Source: an uncultured Oscillospiraceae bacterium (lineage in GTDB: Bacteria; Bacillota; Clostridia; Oscillospirales; Oscillospiraceae). From it: a DNA stretch of 16,241 nt. The notes under the pieces were generated by a model. It was not told the origin of the DNA, made no database searches, and saw nothing but the letters and a program-made list of their open reading frames with translations. Shown piece after piece: positions 5,398-13,429 of the stretch (position 1 is its first letter; each line of letters starts with the position of its first letter). The stretch covers positions 1 to 16,241 of the forward strand of contig CANQUO010000022.1 of the NCBI GenBank assembly GCA_947627085.1, given 5' to 3'. A program made the translations under genes and the position numbers.

Positions 5398-7938
5398 TCA
5401 CTGCGCCAGGCTCTTGCGGATGGTCAGGATGTTCTGTCCGCTCTTGTAGTCGTAGGTCACGGAGTCCATGGCCTTTCTGACGATATACCGCCCCAGTCCG
5501 CCCATGTTGCGCTCATCTATGGGCACCGTGGTGTCGGGGTCCGTGAAGTTTAATGGGTCGTAGGGCTTGCCCTTGTCGATGAAGGTTATGATCGCCTCGG
5601 GGGGATCGTTCTCGGTCTCCACGCGCACCGTGGCCATGCCGTCGCCGGTGGAGTATGCGTACTGGGCGATGTTGCTGAACAGCTCGTCAACGGCGATGTC
5701 GATGTGGGAGAGGATGGACTCCGGGCAGTGGAACTCCTCCAGCCGCCGGTTGACGAAATCCGTCACCGCGGGGATGTTCTGGACCTTGGCGTCTATGGTT
5801 ATCTCGTAAAAGTCCGTGTCCTCCATGACCTTTTTGTACTCAAGGCACAGCATGGTGATATCGTCGAATTGGGGCGCCTCGCCCACGAATTCGTCGATGT
5901 CCGCCTTCACCGCCGGAAGAAGCTCCATGGGCGGGCAGTCGCCGTACTTATTGAGCACCGCCTCAAGCCACCCCATGCCGTAGAGCTCCTCGTGGGCGTT
6001 GGTGGCCTCGGTGACGCCGTCGGTGTACTGGAAGAGCTTGTCGCCGGGCTCCAGCTTCATGGTGCCCATGCGGTATTTCACGCCCTCCATGCCGGCGAGG
6101 ACGAAACCGGCCCTTATCTTCCGGGGCTCAAAACGTCCGCCGGCCTTTTTGATAAAGGGCATCTCGTGTCCGGCGTTGACGAAGTTGAACTGGCCGGTCA
6201 CCAGGTCCAGCACGCCCTCGAAGGCGGTGATAAAGAGGCCCTCGGAGTTTGACTGGCAAAGGAGCCTGTTGACCTCCATGAACACCACGCCCAGGTCCGT
6301 GTCCGGGATGGTGTGGTCCTTGATGAGCGTCTTGCCGATGACCATGAAGAGGGCCGCCGGCACGCCCTTGCCGGACACGTCGGCCATGACGATGGCCAGG
6401 TGCCTCTCGTCCACCATGAAGAAGTCGTAGAAGTCGCCGCCCACCTCCTTGGCGGGGGTCATGGAGGCGAAAATGTCGAATTCCTGCCGCTCCGGGAAGG
6501 CCGGGAAGATGCTGGGGAGCATGGAGCTCTGAATCTGGGTGGCCACGTTGAGCTCCGCCCCGATGCGCTCCTTCTCGGCGGTCATGGTGGTCAGGTCCTT
6601 GATGTATTTGTCAAGGGATTCCGTCATGAGGTTAAATTCCCCGGCCAGGTCCCCTATCTCGTCGTTTGTCAGAATCTTGGCCCGGTATGTAAGGTCCCCG
6701 TCGGATATCTTCTTGACATCGGCTCCAAGGGCCAACAGCGGCCTTGTGAGGTCGTTGGAGAAGCGGGAGCTCAGCATGGTGACGGCCACGGCCACGGCCA
6801 CGAAGGCGATGGCGAAGAAAAATTCCACGGTCTTGATGCTCCGCTCAATGGACTCGGCGGTGGAGTCCGTCTTTGATGCGATGTCGTCGCGTATAGCATG
6901 GGCGGGGGCCACGATATCGCCCTCGGGCACGCTGACCACCAGGTGCCAGCTGGCCGAGTTGATGGGCGTGACGCCGTAGTAGGTGTCCTCCACGCTCAAA
7001 ACGTCCGACGCGCCGTTCATTATTGTATCGGCCACGCGGCTGATGGGGCTGTTCGTGTCATAGATGTTCAAAAAGCCCGCGTCGCCCCACTCGTCCGGGG
7101 AGGCGATGACCGCTCCGGTCCGGTCCACCAGGAAGGCGTAGGACCCGACGCTGAAATCCACGTCGATCACCATCCGGTTTAAGTCGCCCACCAATATGTC
7201 CATGGACACCACGCCCATAAACTCGTCCCCGTTATAAAACGGCGCGGCGCAGGTGATGGTCAGGCCCCGGCCGTAGACGTCGTCGTACACGTCGGTGAAG
7301 ATAGTGCCCTTGGCGTCCCGGGCGGTGGGGTACCATCTCGACTGGAAAAAGTCATAATATGACTCTCCCCCGGTGGCGGCGGAGTCGGAATACTTGTCGT
7401 AGCTTATCATGACGCCGCTCTTTGTACCGAGGTAAATCGTGGCGATGGTGTCGGGGTTCTCGGATATGACCGGGTCGAATATCTGCTCCACGTTGCCAAG
7501 AAGCTCCATCTCGTCCAGGATATCCGGGACCTTGACATCCTCCGTGGCCAGAACGCGTTGCATGGTGTTCACGCCCGCATTGGCGGCGTCCGGTATGGGC
7601 ACGTCGTGAGGCACATACTGCTGTGGATGCTCGTAGAGCCCGGAGATATACAGGGCAAACATCTCGACCTGTTCCCTGAAGCGCCCAAGCTCCACATCGG
7701 CGAGGCTCGCATTATCCGTCACCACACGCAAAAGGTTCTGCTTCATCTGGGAAAGCAGCGCGTCGGCGCTCGTCTGGGCGGCGGTGCCGCCCAGGTCCCG
7801 GCTGTCGGACAGCACCCGTCCGCGCACGGTGAACAGGCCCGTAAGGCCCACGGCTCCGCTGACGGCCAGCGACGTCACGCACAGTATAAGCACCATCCTG
7901 CGAAGTCTTGTGCGTATGGAATTCCTTTTTTTATTCAT
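5398..7938 (-). CDS. Membrane sensor PP2C phosphatase with C-terminal RsbW-like ATPase domain
   Basis: This 846-aa protein is predicted to dephosphorylate a STAS-domain partner in response to an extracellular signal. TM1 (about 13-36), an extracellular double-Cache-like sensor (about 40-370), TM2 (about 372-392) and a HAMP linker (about 393-447) lead to a SpoIIE/RsbU-type PP2C domain (about 463-703). Metal ligands are visible: GGDFYD (500-505), ADVSGKG (519-525), YTDG (638-641) and FDD (691-693). The tail (about 708-846) is a GHKL ATPase with N-box DELFSNIAQYAY, G1 IDKGKPYDPL and G2 GGLGRYIV, all intact. Phosphatase and kinase-like domains are thus fused. A ggagg site lies 7 nt before the ATG. 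It is the last gene of the five-gene operon, 45 nt after the membrane protein gene. Confidence 0.93.
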   Translation of the reverse strand: MNKKRNSIRTRLRRMVLILCVTSLAVSGAVGLTGLFTVRGRVLSDSRDLGGTAAQTSADALLSQMKQNLLRVVTDNASLADVELGRFREQVEMFALYISGLYEHPQQYVPHDVPIPDAANAGVNTMQRVLATEDVKVPDILDEMELLGNVEQIFDPVISENPDTIATIYLGTKSGVMISYDKYSDSAATGGESYYDFFQSRWYPTARDAKGTIFTDVYDDVYGRGLTITCAAPFYNGDEFMGVVSMDILVGDLNRMVIDVDFSVGSYAFLVDRTGAVIASPDEWGDAGFLNIYDTNSPISRVADTIMNGASDVLSVEDTYYGVTPINSASWHLVVSVPEGDIVAPAHAIRDDIASKTDSTAESIERSIKTVEFFFAIAFVAVAVAVTMLSSRFSNDLTRPLLALGADVKKISDGDLTYRAKILTNDEIGDLAGEFNLMTESLDKYIKDLTTMTAEKERIGAELNVATQIQSSMLPSIFPAFPERQEFDIFASMTPAKEVGGDFYDFFMVDERHLAIVMADVSGKGVPAALFMVIGKTLIKDHTIPDTDLGVVFMEVNRLLCQSNSEGLFITAFEGVLDLVTGQFNFVNAGHEMPFIKKAGGRFEPRKIRAGFVLAGMEGVKYRMGTMKLEPGDKLFQYTDGVTEATNAHEELYGMGWLEAVLNKYGDCPPMELLPAVKADIDEFVGEAPQFDDITMLCLEYKKVMEDTDFYEITIDAKVQNIPAVTDFVNRRLEEFHCPESILSHIDIAVDELFSNIAQYAYSTGDGMATVRVETENDPPEAIITFIDKGKPYDPLNFTDPDTTVPIDERNMGGLGRYIVRKAMDSVTYDYKSGQNILTIRKSLAQ

Positions 7939-7983
7939 ATGATATTCCTCCGTAACCGTCCCTACGCGTTCTGAACGGGAACC

Positions 7984-8829
7984 TTATACGACGATATGCA
8001 CACGGTTCACTCCGCCGGAGAAGCTGTGGGAGGCCCTCAGCGCCCGGTGGCGGATGAGCTTTAAGGACATGAGGTCCACCTCGTCGCCGTCCCGGCTCAT
8101 CTTGAGAGGGCTGAATTTCTCCCCCTCATAGTCAAATCTCACAGAGCAGGAGTCGTGGCAGTCCACGCTCACATTTATAGCGGCCTGCGGATATTCGCCC
8201 AGCACCCGCAGCGAGACCTCCTCCACCACGTTCTGGAGCTCAAAGAGGCGCTTCATGTTGACCTTCCCGGTGAGAAGGAGCTTCTCCTCCAAAAGGTCAT
8301 TGAAGGCCCCGACGCTGTCCGGGTCGCGGTCTATCCGCCCAGACGCCTGATGCTCGCGCTCCCGCCCGCAGGGCAGGACGGGCTCCAGGCAAAATATGGA
8401 CCCGGCCAGTATGAGCACGGGTATGCCGATAAAAATTCCCGTCGTTATGTATGCAACCGTGAGGCTGAGCCCGCCATGGCCGGCAATGAGCCGCCACAGC
8501 GCGCCGGAGAGGGCCGCCGGGACGGAGATAAGTATCACATATCTTAAATAATCCACGGGCTTTTTAAGGGAGAGGCCGTTATCCCCCCGGTGCCAGCCCA
8601 CCCACGCGATACCGCCGCAGATGAGTGTGGACAGGCACTCGGCCGCCAGCATTGCCACGGGCGTCGACATGAAAAACAGCGCGAAGGTTATAAGGAAACC
8701 CACAAGGCCGGTGATGAACAAAAAGGAAAATTGGGATACCGAATCCGGTACCCCCGCTAAAAAGGCATACTGGCTCGCGGAAAAGAACGTAATTATGATA
8801 AGCGATACGCTTGCCTCGGTCTTATTCAC
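7984..8829 (-). CDS. Membrane protein with degenerate GHKL-ATPase-like C-terminus
   Basis: This 281-aa protein starts at GTG, which overlaps the stop of the preceding gene by 4 nt (GTGA), so translation is probably coupled. The first ~150 residues form about five membrane segments (about 5-25, 33-53, 55-77, 95-115, 122-147), loosely like half of a DMT/EamA-type transporter. A cytoplasmic part (about 180-281) aligns by eye with the RsbW-like ATPases of the same operon: VVEEVSLRVL at the N-box, FDYEGEKFSPL at the G1 box and GGVNRVHI at the end. The N-box Asn, the G1 Asp and the glycine-rich G2 loop are all missing, so ATP binding is unlikely. It may be a pseudo-kinase docking module that lets the STAS partner act on a membrane protein. 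The function is not known to me. Confidence 0.8.
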   Translation of the reverse strand: MNKTEASVSLIIITFFSASQYAFLAGVPDSVSQFSFLFITGLVGFLITFALFFMSTPVAMLAAECLSTLICGGIAWVGWHRGDNGLSLKKPVDYLRYVILISVPAALSGALWRLIAGHGGLSLTVAYITTGIFIGIPVLILAGSIFCLEPVLPCGREREHQASGRIDRDPDSVGAFNDLLEEKLLLTGKVNMKRLFELQNVVEEVSLRVLGEYPQAAINVSVDCHDSCSVRFDYEGEKFSPLKMSRDGDEVDLMSLKLIRHRALRASHSFSGGVNRVHIVV

Positions 8830-9764
8830 GCCTCCGCCTCCGTAACTATATATTTCTCCAGCAGGATGTCCGGCTTATCCATAAGCTTCGCCCTGCGCAG
8901 TCCCTCAACCCCCAGGTCCTCCTCGCGGTTTATATATGTAAAACCTCCGGCGCAGGCCCGGACATGCTCCCGGTTTAAGGCCCGGTAGATGTTCGTTATC
9001 CGGCGGTCACCCTTCTCGATTATAACGTCATAGTGCTTAGGCGACAGCGCCACGCCGTAGGCGTAGCCGGCGCAGTTGCCGTCCACATACAGCACTATCC
9101 CCTTGAGCCCCAGGTCCTCAAAATGCTCCAGGGCCTTCTGGATGGATGTGTTCTCTATCTCCATGTGCTCCTCGTCCTCCGGGCTCTGGCCGGAGTGGGA
9201 CCAGAAGGCCTGAAAGCTCCGGACGTCACCCAGATTTTCGTGGCTGATGCGCTCTATACGGACGCGGTCGCCGTACTGGTTGAAAAAGGTGCTGACGCCC
9301 TGGCGGCGGGAGTGCATCTCCGGCCCCTTCTGATAGGCGAGCCTTTCAAAGGTGTAGATATACTCCGAAAGGTCACGGTCCGCCTTTGCCTCAAAGCGCC
9401 CGGGCAAAAGCCGCAGGCAGAGCTCCGTGGCCTCCCGGGTAAGGGACTCAAAGCGCACTTTGGCCCCCTTGGCATGGGCGTCCTCGAGGACCGCCTCAAG
9501 GGCGTGCCGGAGTCCATCCTCGTCCCTCCTGTCCCCCATTGGGAAGAGGTAGACCCTCTCCCCGTCCCGGCACAGCTTTGAGCGCAGGACGTAAAGATAC
9601 CCGTCCCGCTCACAGAAGGAATCGCCGTATTTGTGGGAGAGAAGGTACATGGCGGCAAAAGAGTGTTGACACGAGCCCTCACCCCAGCGGTACATATATT
9701 TTTCTATTACACCCCTGTCCTCCAGCGCTGTTTCCTTGAACAGGAGCGTCTCAGTCGCGTTCAT
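8826..9764 (-). CDS. DUF2156 / phosphatidylglycerol lysyltransferase-like protein
   Basis: This 312-aa soluble protein resembles the C-terminal catalytic domain of MprF-type aminoacyl-phospholipid synthases (DUF2156, tandem GNAT-like folds). Supporting segments are DLSEYIYTFERLAYQKGPEM (about 130-149), followed by SRRQGVSTFFNQYGD, a central acidic helix and the later GYAYGV and NREEDLGVEGLRRAK segments; this last one is typical near the end of the family. There is no membrane flippase part. The ATG overlaps the TGA of the STAS gene by 4 nt (ATGA), and its own stop overlaps the next GTG, so it is tightly coupled in the partner-switch operon. The substrate is unknown; transfer of an amino acid or acyl group to an envelope molecule is inferred from the family. 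Confidence 0.85.
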   Translation of the reverse strand: MNATETLLFKETALEDRGVIEKYMYRWGEGSCQHSFAAMYLLSHKYGDSFCERDGYLYVLRSKLCRDGERVYLFPMGDRRDEDGLRHALEAVLEDAHAKGAKVRFESLTREATELCLRLLPGRFEAKADRDLSEYIYTFERLAYQKGPEMHSRRQGVSTFFNQYGDRVRIERISHENLGDVRSFQAFWSHSGQSPEDEEHMEIENTSIQKALEHFEDLGLKGIVLYVDGNCAGYAYGVALSPKHYDVIIEKGDRRITNIYRALNREHVRACAGGFTYINREEDLGVEGLRRAKLMDKPDILLEKYIVTEAEA

Positions 9765-10057
9765 TCTATGGTCAATATATCGATGAATCCGGTGACGTCG
9801 AATATCTCCATGATCGTCTCGTTCACGTTGCGGACGATCATCTTCCCCTGCCTGTTCATGACCTTCTGGGCGGCCAATATAACGCGCAGTCCGGCGGAGG
9901 AGAGATACGCCAGGTCCTTCATGTCCAGGACGAGCTCCTTGACGCCGCCAAGGGAGTTCTTGAGCTCCGCGTCAAGCTGGGGCGCGGTGCTGGTGTCCAG
10001 CCGTCCGCCCAGAAGCACCGTGAGATTTGAGCCGTTTTGCTGTTTTGTGATCGTCAT
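9761..10057 (-). CDS. STAS-domain anti-sigma factor antagonist-like protein
   Basis: This is a small SpoIIAA/RsbV-type STAS protein of 98 aa if the ATG at 10057 is used. That ATG sits 9 nt after aagggga; an upstream in-frame ATG at 10078 has no ribosome site, so I chose the inner start. The domain shows GRLDTSTAPQLDAEL near the start and VLDMKDLAYLSSAGLRVI in the middle. The SSAG serines (Ser53/Ser54) are at the conserved phosphorylation site, used by the RsbW-like kinase and reversed by the PP2C phosphatase. It lies 37 nt after the kinase gene and overlaps the DUF2156 gene. In family terms it would free a target from the kinase when dephosphorylated. The target here is not obvious. Confidence 0.93.
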   Translation of the reverse strand: MTITKQQNGSNLTVLLGGRLDTSTAPQLDAELKNSLGGVKELVLDMKDLAYLSSAGLRVILAAQKVMNRQGKMIVRNVNETIMEIFDVTGFIDILTIE

Positions 10058-10094
10058 AGATATGATTCCCCTTTTCATAAAATGATGTCCGCGT

Positions 10095-10517
10095 TCACGC
10101 GAATCGTTTTTGTAACGTGAGGATGTTCATCCCGTCCTCTCGGCGATAGGTGACGTTGTCCATGGCCTTTTTTACCATCAGGATGCCAAGGCCGCCGATG
10201 CGCCGCTCCTCCGCCGACAGCGTGATGTCCGCGTCCGGCTTTGCCAGCGGGTCGAAGGGCACCCCCTTGTCGGCAAATTCCACCACCGCCGCCGGGCCCT
10301 CGTCCAGCGAGAGCGTCACCCGGGCCTGCCCCGGCGAACCGGCGGGGTAACCGTAGTGGGCGATATTTACAAATATCTCCTCCGCCGACACCTCAAGCTG
10401 CATAAGGGCACGCGGGGGGCATCCGGCCTCCTCAAGGGAGCCGGTTATAAACCCCAGAACATCGGCAAGCGCCGTATCGTCCGCCGGGAATACCCTCTGC
10501 CCGATGAGCTCCGCCAT
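10095..10517 (-). CDS. RsbW/SpoIIAB-like serine kinase / ATP-binding protein
   Basis: This is a 140-aa single-domain GHKL ATPase, the normal length for anti-sigma serine kinases. The N-box SAEEIFVNIAHYGY, G1 box FADKGVPFDPL, G2 box RRIGGLGILMVKKAMDNVTY and terminal GMNILTL are all intact. It is predicted to phosphorylate the STAS protein encoded next in the operon. The domain is close in sequence to the ATPase tail of the PP2C sensor gene (shared GGLG..., VKKAMD/VRKAMD, VTY and NILT), which suggests duplication. It is the first gene of the operon. A possible aaagga ribosome site lies 12 nt before the ATG, longer than usual. No sigma factor gene adjoins it. Confidence 0.92.
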   Translation of the reverse strand: MAELIGQRVFPADDTALADVLGFITGSLEEAGCPPRALMQLEVSAEEIFVNIAHYGYPAGSPGQARVTLSLDEGPAAVVEFADKGVPFDPLAKPDADITLSAEERRIGGLGILMVKKAMDNVTYRREDGMNILTLQKRFA

Positions 10518-10537
10518 ACAGGATCATCATCCTTTCC

Positions 10538-10557
10538 GCGCCGTGTCCGGCGTCAAG
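10538..10557 (-). promoter_or_regulatory. Inverted-repeat motif in the operon leader (shared with the nucleotidase gene leader)
   Basis: The minus-strand motif TTGACGCCGGACACGGCGC (10556-10538) forms a GCCG/CGGC inverted repeat. The same motif with two changes lies upstream of the SLH nucleotidase gene at 13423-13405. It lies about 20 nt before the start codon here. Confidence 0.5.
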
Positions 10558-10580
10558 CCAAGGCCATAGCTATTTTACTA

Positions 10581-10586
10581 ATTATA
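10581..10586 (-). promoter_or_regulatory. Possible -10 box of the partner-switch operon
   Basis: A perfect TATAAT occurs on the minus strand about 64 nt before the first gene. No TTGACA-like -35 is found at 16-18 nt spacing (the expected position reads TGGCGC). Either an activator is needed or this is not the promoter. Confidence 0.35.
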
Positions 10587-10648
10587 CTCCCCGTTCGGTT
10601 ACCGCGCCACTTTTCCGTCGTAAACGTCCGTTAATTGACGCGAACGGT

Positions 10649-10685
10649 AAAAAGAATTTCCGGAATCGGAATCCCGGAAATTCTT
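10649..10685 (-). terminator. Intrinsic terminator downstream of the SLH nucleotidase gene
   Basis: On the minus strand an aagaatttccgg/ccggaaattctt stem is followed by a run of five T (10653-10649). It separates the nucleotidase gene and element B from the partner-switch operon. Confidence 0.75.
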
Positions 10686-10758
10686 CCCCGCTCTTTTTTA
10701 TCTGCCCTGCGAGAGCAAAAGCCCCCGTCTCAGCCTGTTGACAAGCCCCATTTCAAAT

Positions 10759-10925
10759 AATTTTCGCGGCGACATGTGCGTCGCGAAAATTACCTTTTGT
10801 CACGCAAGTGTGCCGCTTGCGGCGCGCGCGGCGTGACGGCAGGAATAAATTTTTTGAATTTCGCAAAATTCAAAAAATTTATCTCCCCACTCTTGTCAAC
10901 AAAGGCCAACGGCCTTTGTTGACAA
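10759..10925 (+). ncRNA. Four-hairpin structured intergenic element, copy B
   Basis: H1 10759-10791 has a 12-bp stem and loop gacatgtgc. H2 10799-10837 has a gtcacgc/gcgtgac stem, with the same aagtgtgcc and gcgcgc arms as copy A. H3 10845-10882 has a perfect 17-bp stem and loop cgca. H4 10893-10925 has a perfect 15-bp stem ending aaaggcc-aac-ggccttt. The order, loops and linkers (ccttttgtc, ggcagg) match copy A at 5147-5317, while the stem sequences are largely different but complementary. The element overlaps the 3' end of the nucleotidase gene. The strand of any transcript is not known. Confidence 0.7.
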
Positions 10926-13370
10926 TTTTAGTCCCGCGTACCTTGAGAGCATGGCCACCGCCTGCTCGCGGGTGGCCTCCGCCCGGGGCGTGAGCTTGCC
11001 CGCGTTGCCGCCGCTGACGATGCCGTTCATAACGCACCAGTGCATGGCCTCGTCGGCCCAGGAGGAGACGTCCAGAGCGTCGGGATTTGTGAGGGGGAAC
11101 ATCCAGGCGCCGGTGAAGCCGCCGCCGAGCTTCTGCTCGTAGCGGTATATCATCACAGCCAGCTCCTCACGCGTCACGGCCCCGTCGGGGTCAAAGCCCG
11201 CGCCCCGGCCCTGGACTATCCCCTCCGAGGCGGCCCAGCGGACGGCCTCGCGGTAGGATGCGTCCTCGGGGACGTCGGAGAAGGGTATGATGTAATCCGT
11301 CTGTTTCCCTCCGGCCAACCGCCAAAGGAAGGTGACGGCCTCGGCGCGGGTGGCGGCCCTTGAGGGCTCAAAGGAAGTGCCCTCCACGTCCTTCAGGATG
11401 CCGGACGTCTTGGCCCAGCTTATGGCCGTCCAGGACCAGCTCCCGGCCTTCACGTCCTCGTAGGGGTCCTGGGCATCCGCCTTAAAGGCGAACTCACAGT
11501 AGCCGGTCCTGGTGGTCACGGTGCCGGAGCCGGAGTAGTTATTTACGTAAACGGGCGTGTCGCAGACGTCCACGGCCACGGAGTGGGGGCCCTTGGAGAC
11601 GGTGACGGTCACACAGCCGCTGCCGTCGGTGACGGCGTCGATGGCCGTGCCGCGGTCGACGCTGACCTTGACCTTAAGGCCCGGTATCCCCTGCCCCTTG
11701 GAGTTGGCCACGGGGATGGAGACCTCATATGTCTCGGGGGATTTGTCGTTTGCGTAGCGTATGCGGTCGCCGGTGATGGGGTAGTCAAGGGGAACAGCGC
11801 CGTTTTCCGTGAGGGCGGCCAGCCAGTCCTGGACAGCCGCGTCCTCGCCGCAAAGCTCCGCCAGCTTCTCGCCGTCCCTGAGGCCGTCAAAGCCGGCCAC
11901 ATAGTTTGTGGTGGCCAGCAGGAGCTTGGTTTCAGTGTCGTCCCGCTTGAGGGAGGTGCCGTCCTCAAGCGTCACGTCCGTGACCTTGGCTCCGGCGGTA
12001 CCGGCGGGGTCGTAGGTGTAGGTAAATCCGCTTACCTGCAAAAAGCTCCCGCTGACGCGCTCGCGCAGGATAAGGCCCGTGTCGTCCTGGCCGGTCATGG
12101 TAAGGCCCACCTCAAGGGCGGTGTAGAGCTGAGCCGGGGTGACGGTGCGGACCTCCACGGTGTTGCCGTGGTTGAAGGCGTTCAGTATGTCGCCGTAGGT
12201 GACGGCGCCCTTGTACATGGGCTGGGCGATGCCGCCGCCGTTCTCCAGGCCAATAACGGGCATGTCAAGTCCGGTGGCCTCGGCGTAGCTGCGGCCCTTG
12301 GCGGCGAAGGCGTCGGTGACAAGGTCGCCGTAGGCCGTCTCAACTATGCGGTTCTCGGAGTAGTCCCAGTAGACGTTCCCGCCCCAGACGGGCTCCAGGT
12401 TGTCGATGAGCTTGCCCTTGAGCTGGGCGTCCTGGCTTTCCTTGACGGCGGCAAGGGCCGTCTCAACCTTCTCCGCCGCGGCATTTCCGGCGGTAGTATC
12501 CATCGCCATGACCTCCTTGTATTCAAGGGCGTCCCCGGCGGCGGCGACGCCGTCCTTACCGAAAGTCAGCGTTATCCGGCCCAGATGTGAAAGCCGCGTG
12601 CCGGCCTGGACGATGGGGACGCTGTGCTCTCCCCTTTTGTAGACCACGCCGTCCTCCACGGTGTGGCTGTGTCCGTCCACAACGGCGGTGACAAGGGCGA
12701 GCTCGCTGTCGCTGAGGCCCGCCAGAAGCTCCTCGCTGGTGGTCTCCACCGCCGTGTCGTTATTGCCCATGTGGCAGATGAGCACGATGGCGTCCACGTC
12801 CCTGGCGGCCAGGGCGGCGATTTCCCGCTTTGCGGCGGCCAGCTCCTCGCCCACGGTGAGGCCCTTAAGGTTGTCGGGCTCCACGGTGGTGGAGGTGGCG
12901 CTGGTGGTGAGGCCCACGAAGCCGATATCATATCCCGCTCTCGTCACCACCGTTGAGCCCTCGGTGAGGGCCGAGCCGTTGTAGACGGAGTTCGCGGACA
13001 GCACGGGGAAATCTGCGGCCTCGGCGTTTTCGAGGAACACCTCCACGCCGTAGTCAAAATCGTTGTTCCCGGCGCACATCACGTCGTAGCCGGCGGCGTT
13101 CATCATCTCGATGACGTCCGCGCCACGGGTGAGGGTGGCGAAGGACGTGCCCTGGGTGGCGTCCCCGGCGTCCACCAGAATGTCGTTGGCCCCGGAGGCC
13201 AGGGCGGCCACCTTGGCAAGGCCGATGGACGAATCGCTCTCCTCCACAACGCCGTGCATGTCGTTGGTGGCGTAAACAGTCACCGTAACGTCCCCGTCGG
13301 CCAGGGCCGCCAGGGCCGTCAGGGACACCGCCATGACGAGGCAAAGGAAGATCGCTGTAAGCTTTTTCAT
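10896..13370 (-). CDS. SLH-anchored 5'-nucleotidase/UshA-family protein
   Basis: This 824-aa exported protein has a signal peptide (about 1-24). A calcineurin-type metallophosphatase domain (about 27-270) shows NDMHG (36-40), DAGD (67-70), GNND (101-104), CHMG (199-202) and DGHSH (232-236). The 5'-nucleotidase C-terminal domain (about 320-545) has LENGGGI and an NHGNTV substrate segment. A small Ig-like domain (about 550-630) and three SLH repeats (about 637-690, 693-745, 762-812) follow and would attach it to the cell wall. The family hydrolyses nucleotides or cyclic nucleotides outside the cell. The usual GNHE/GNHD motif reads GNND, replacing the catalytic His. The last nine codons and stop lie in hairpin 4 of element B. 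An aaaggag site lies 13 nt before the ATG, longer than usual. A terminator lies at 10649-10685. Confidence 0.9.
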   Translation of the reverse strand: MKKLTAIFLCLVMAVSLTALAALADGDVTVTVYATNDMHGVVEESDSSIGLAKVAALASGANDILVDAGDATQGTSFATLTRGADVIEMMNAAGYDVMCAGNNDFDYGVEVFLENAEAADFPVLSANSVYNGSALTEGSTVVTRAGYDIGFVGLTTSATSTTVEPDNLKGLTVGEELAAAKREIAALAARDVDAIVLICHMGNNDTAVETTSEELLAGLSDSELALVTAVVDGHSHTVEDGVVYKRGEHSVPIVQAGTRLSHLGRITLTFGKDGVAAAGDALEYKEVMAMDTTAGNAAAEKVETALAAVKESQDAQLKGKLIDNLEPVWGGNVYWDYSENRIVETAYGDLVTDAFAAKGRSYAEATGLDMPVIGLENGGGIAQPMYKGAVTYGDILNAFNHGNTVEVRTVTPAQLYTALEVGLTMTGQDDTGLILRERVSGSFLQVSGFTYTYDPAGTAGAKVTDVTLEDGTSLKRDDTETKLLLATTNYVAGFDGLRDGEKLAELCGEDAAVQDWLAALTENGAVPLDYPITGDRIRYANDKSPETYEVSIPVANSKGQGIPGLKVKVSVDRGTAIDAVTDGSGCVTVTVSKGPHSVAVDVCDTPVYVNNYSGSGTVTTRTGYCEFAFKADAQDPYEDVKAGSWSWTAISWAKTSGILKDVEGTSFEPSRAATRAEAVTFLWRLAGGKQTDYIIPFSDVPEDASYREAVRWAASEGIVQGRGAGFDPDGAVTREELAVMIYRYEQKLGGGFTGAWMFPLTNPDALDVSSWADEAMHWCVMNGIVSGGNAGKLTPRAEATREQAVAMLSRYAGLKLSTKAVGLC

Positions 13371-13404
13371 ATTGATAAATTCACTCCTTTGGATAGAACG
13401 TATA

Positions 13405-13424
13405 GCGCCGAATCCGGCGTCAAA
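13405..13424 (-). promoter_or_regulatory. Inverted-repeat motif upstream of the SLH nucleotidase gene
   Basis: The minus-strand motif TTGACGCCGGATTCGGCGC (13423-13405) is the counterpart of the one at 10538-10557, identical except for two bases in the centre. TTGACG could also be read as a -35 box, but no -10 box stands at the right spacing. Confidence 0.5.
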
Positions 13425-13429
13425 TCAAT

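Noticed and set aside
5147..10925. The four-hairpin element as a MITE or insertion sequence
   Set aside because: There are no terminal inverted repeats common to both copies, no shared target duplication and no transposase; stems vary while loops are kept, the opposite of a freshly copied DNA element.
11583..12590. 335-codon plus-strand ORF
   Set aside because: It lies opposite the nucleotidase gene, is rich in Gly/Val/Ala/Asp as expected from the complement of GC-rich codons, and has no recognisable domain.
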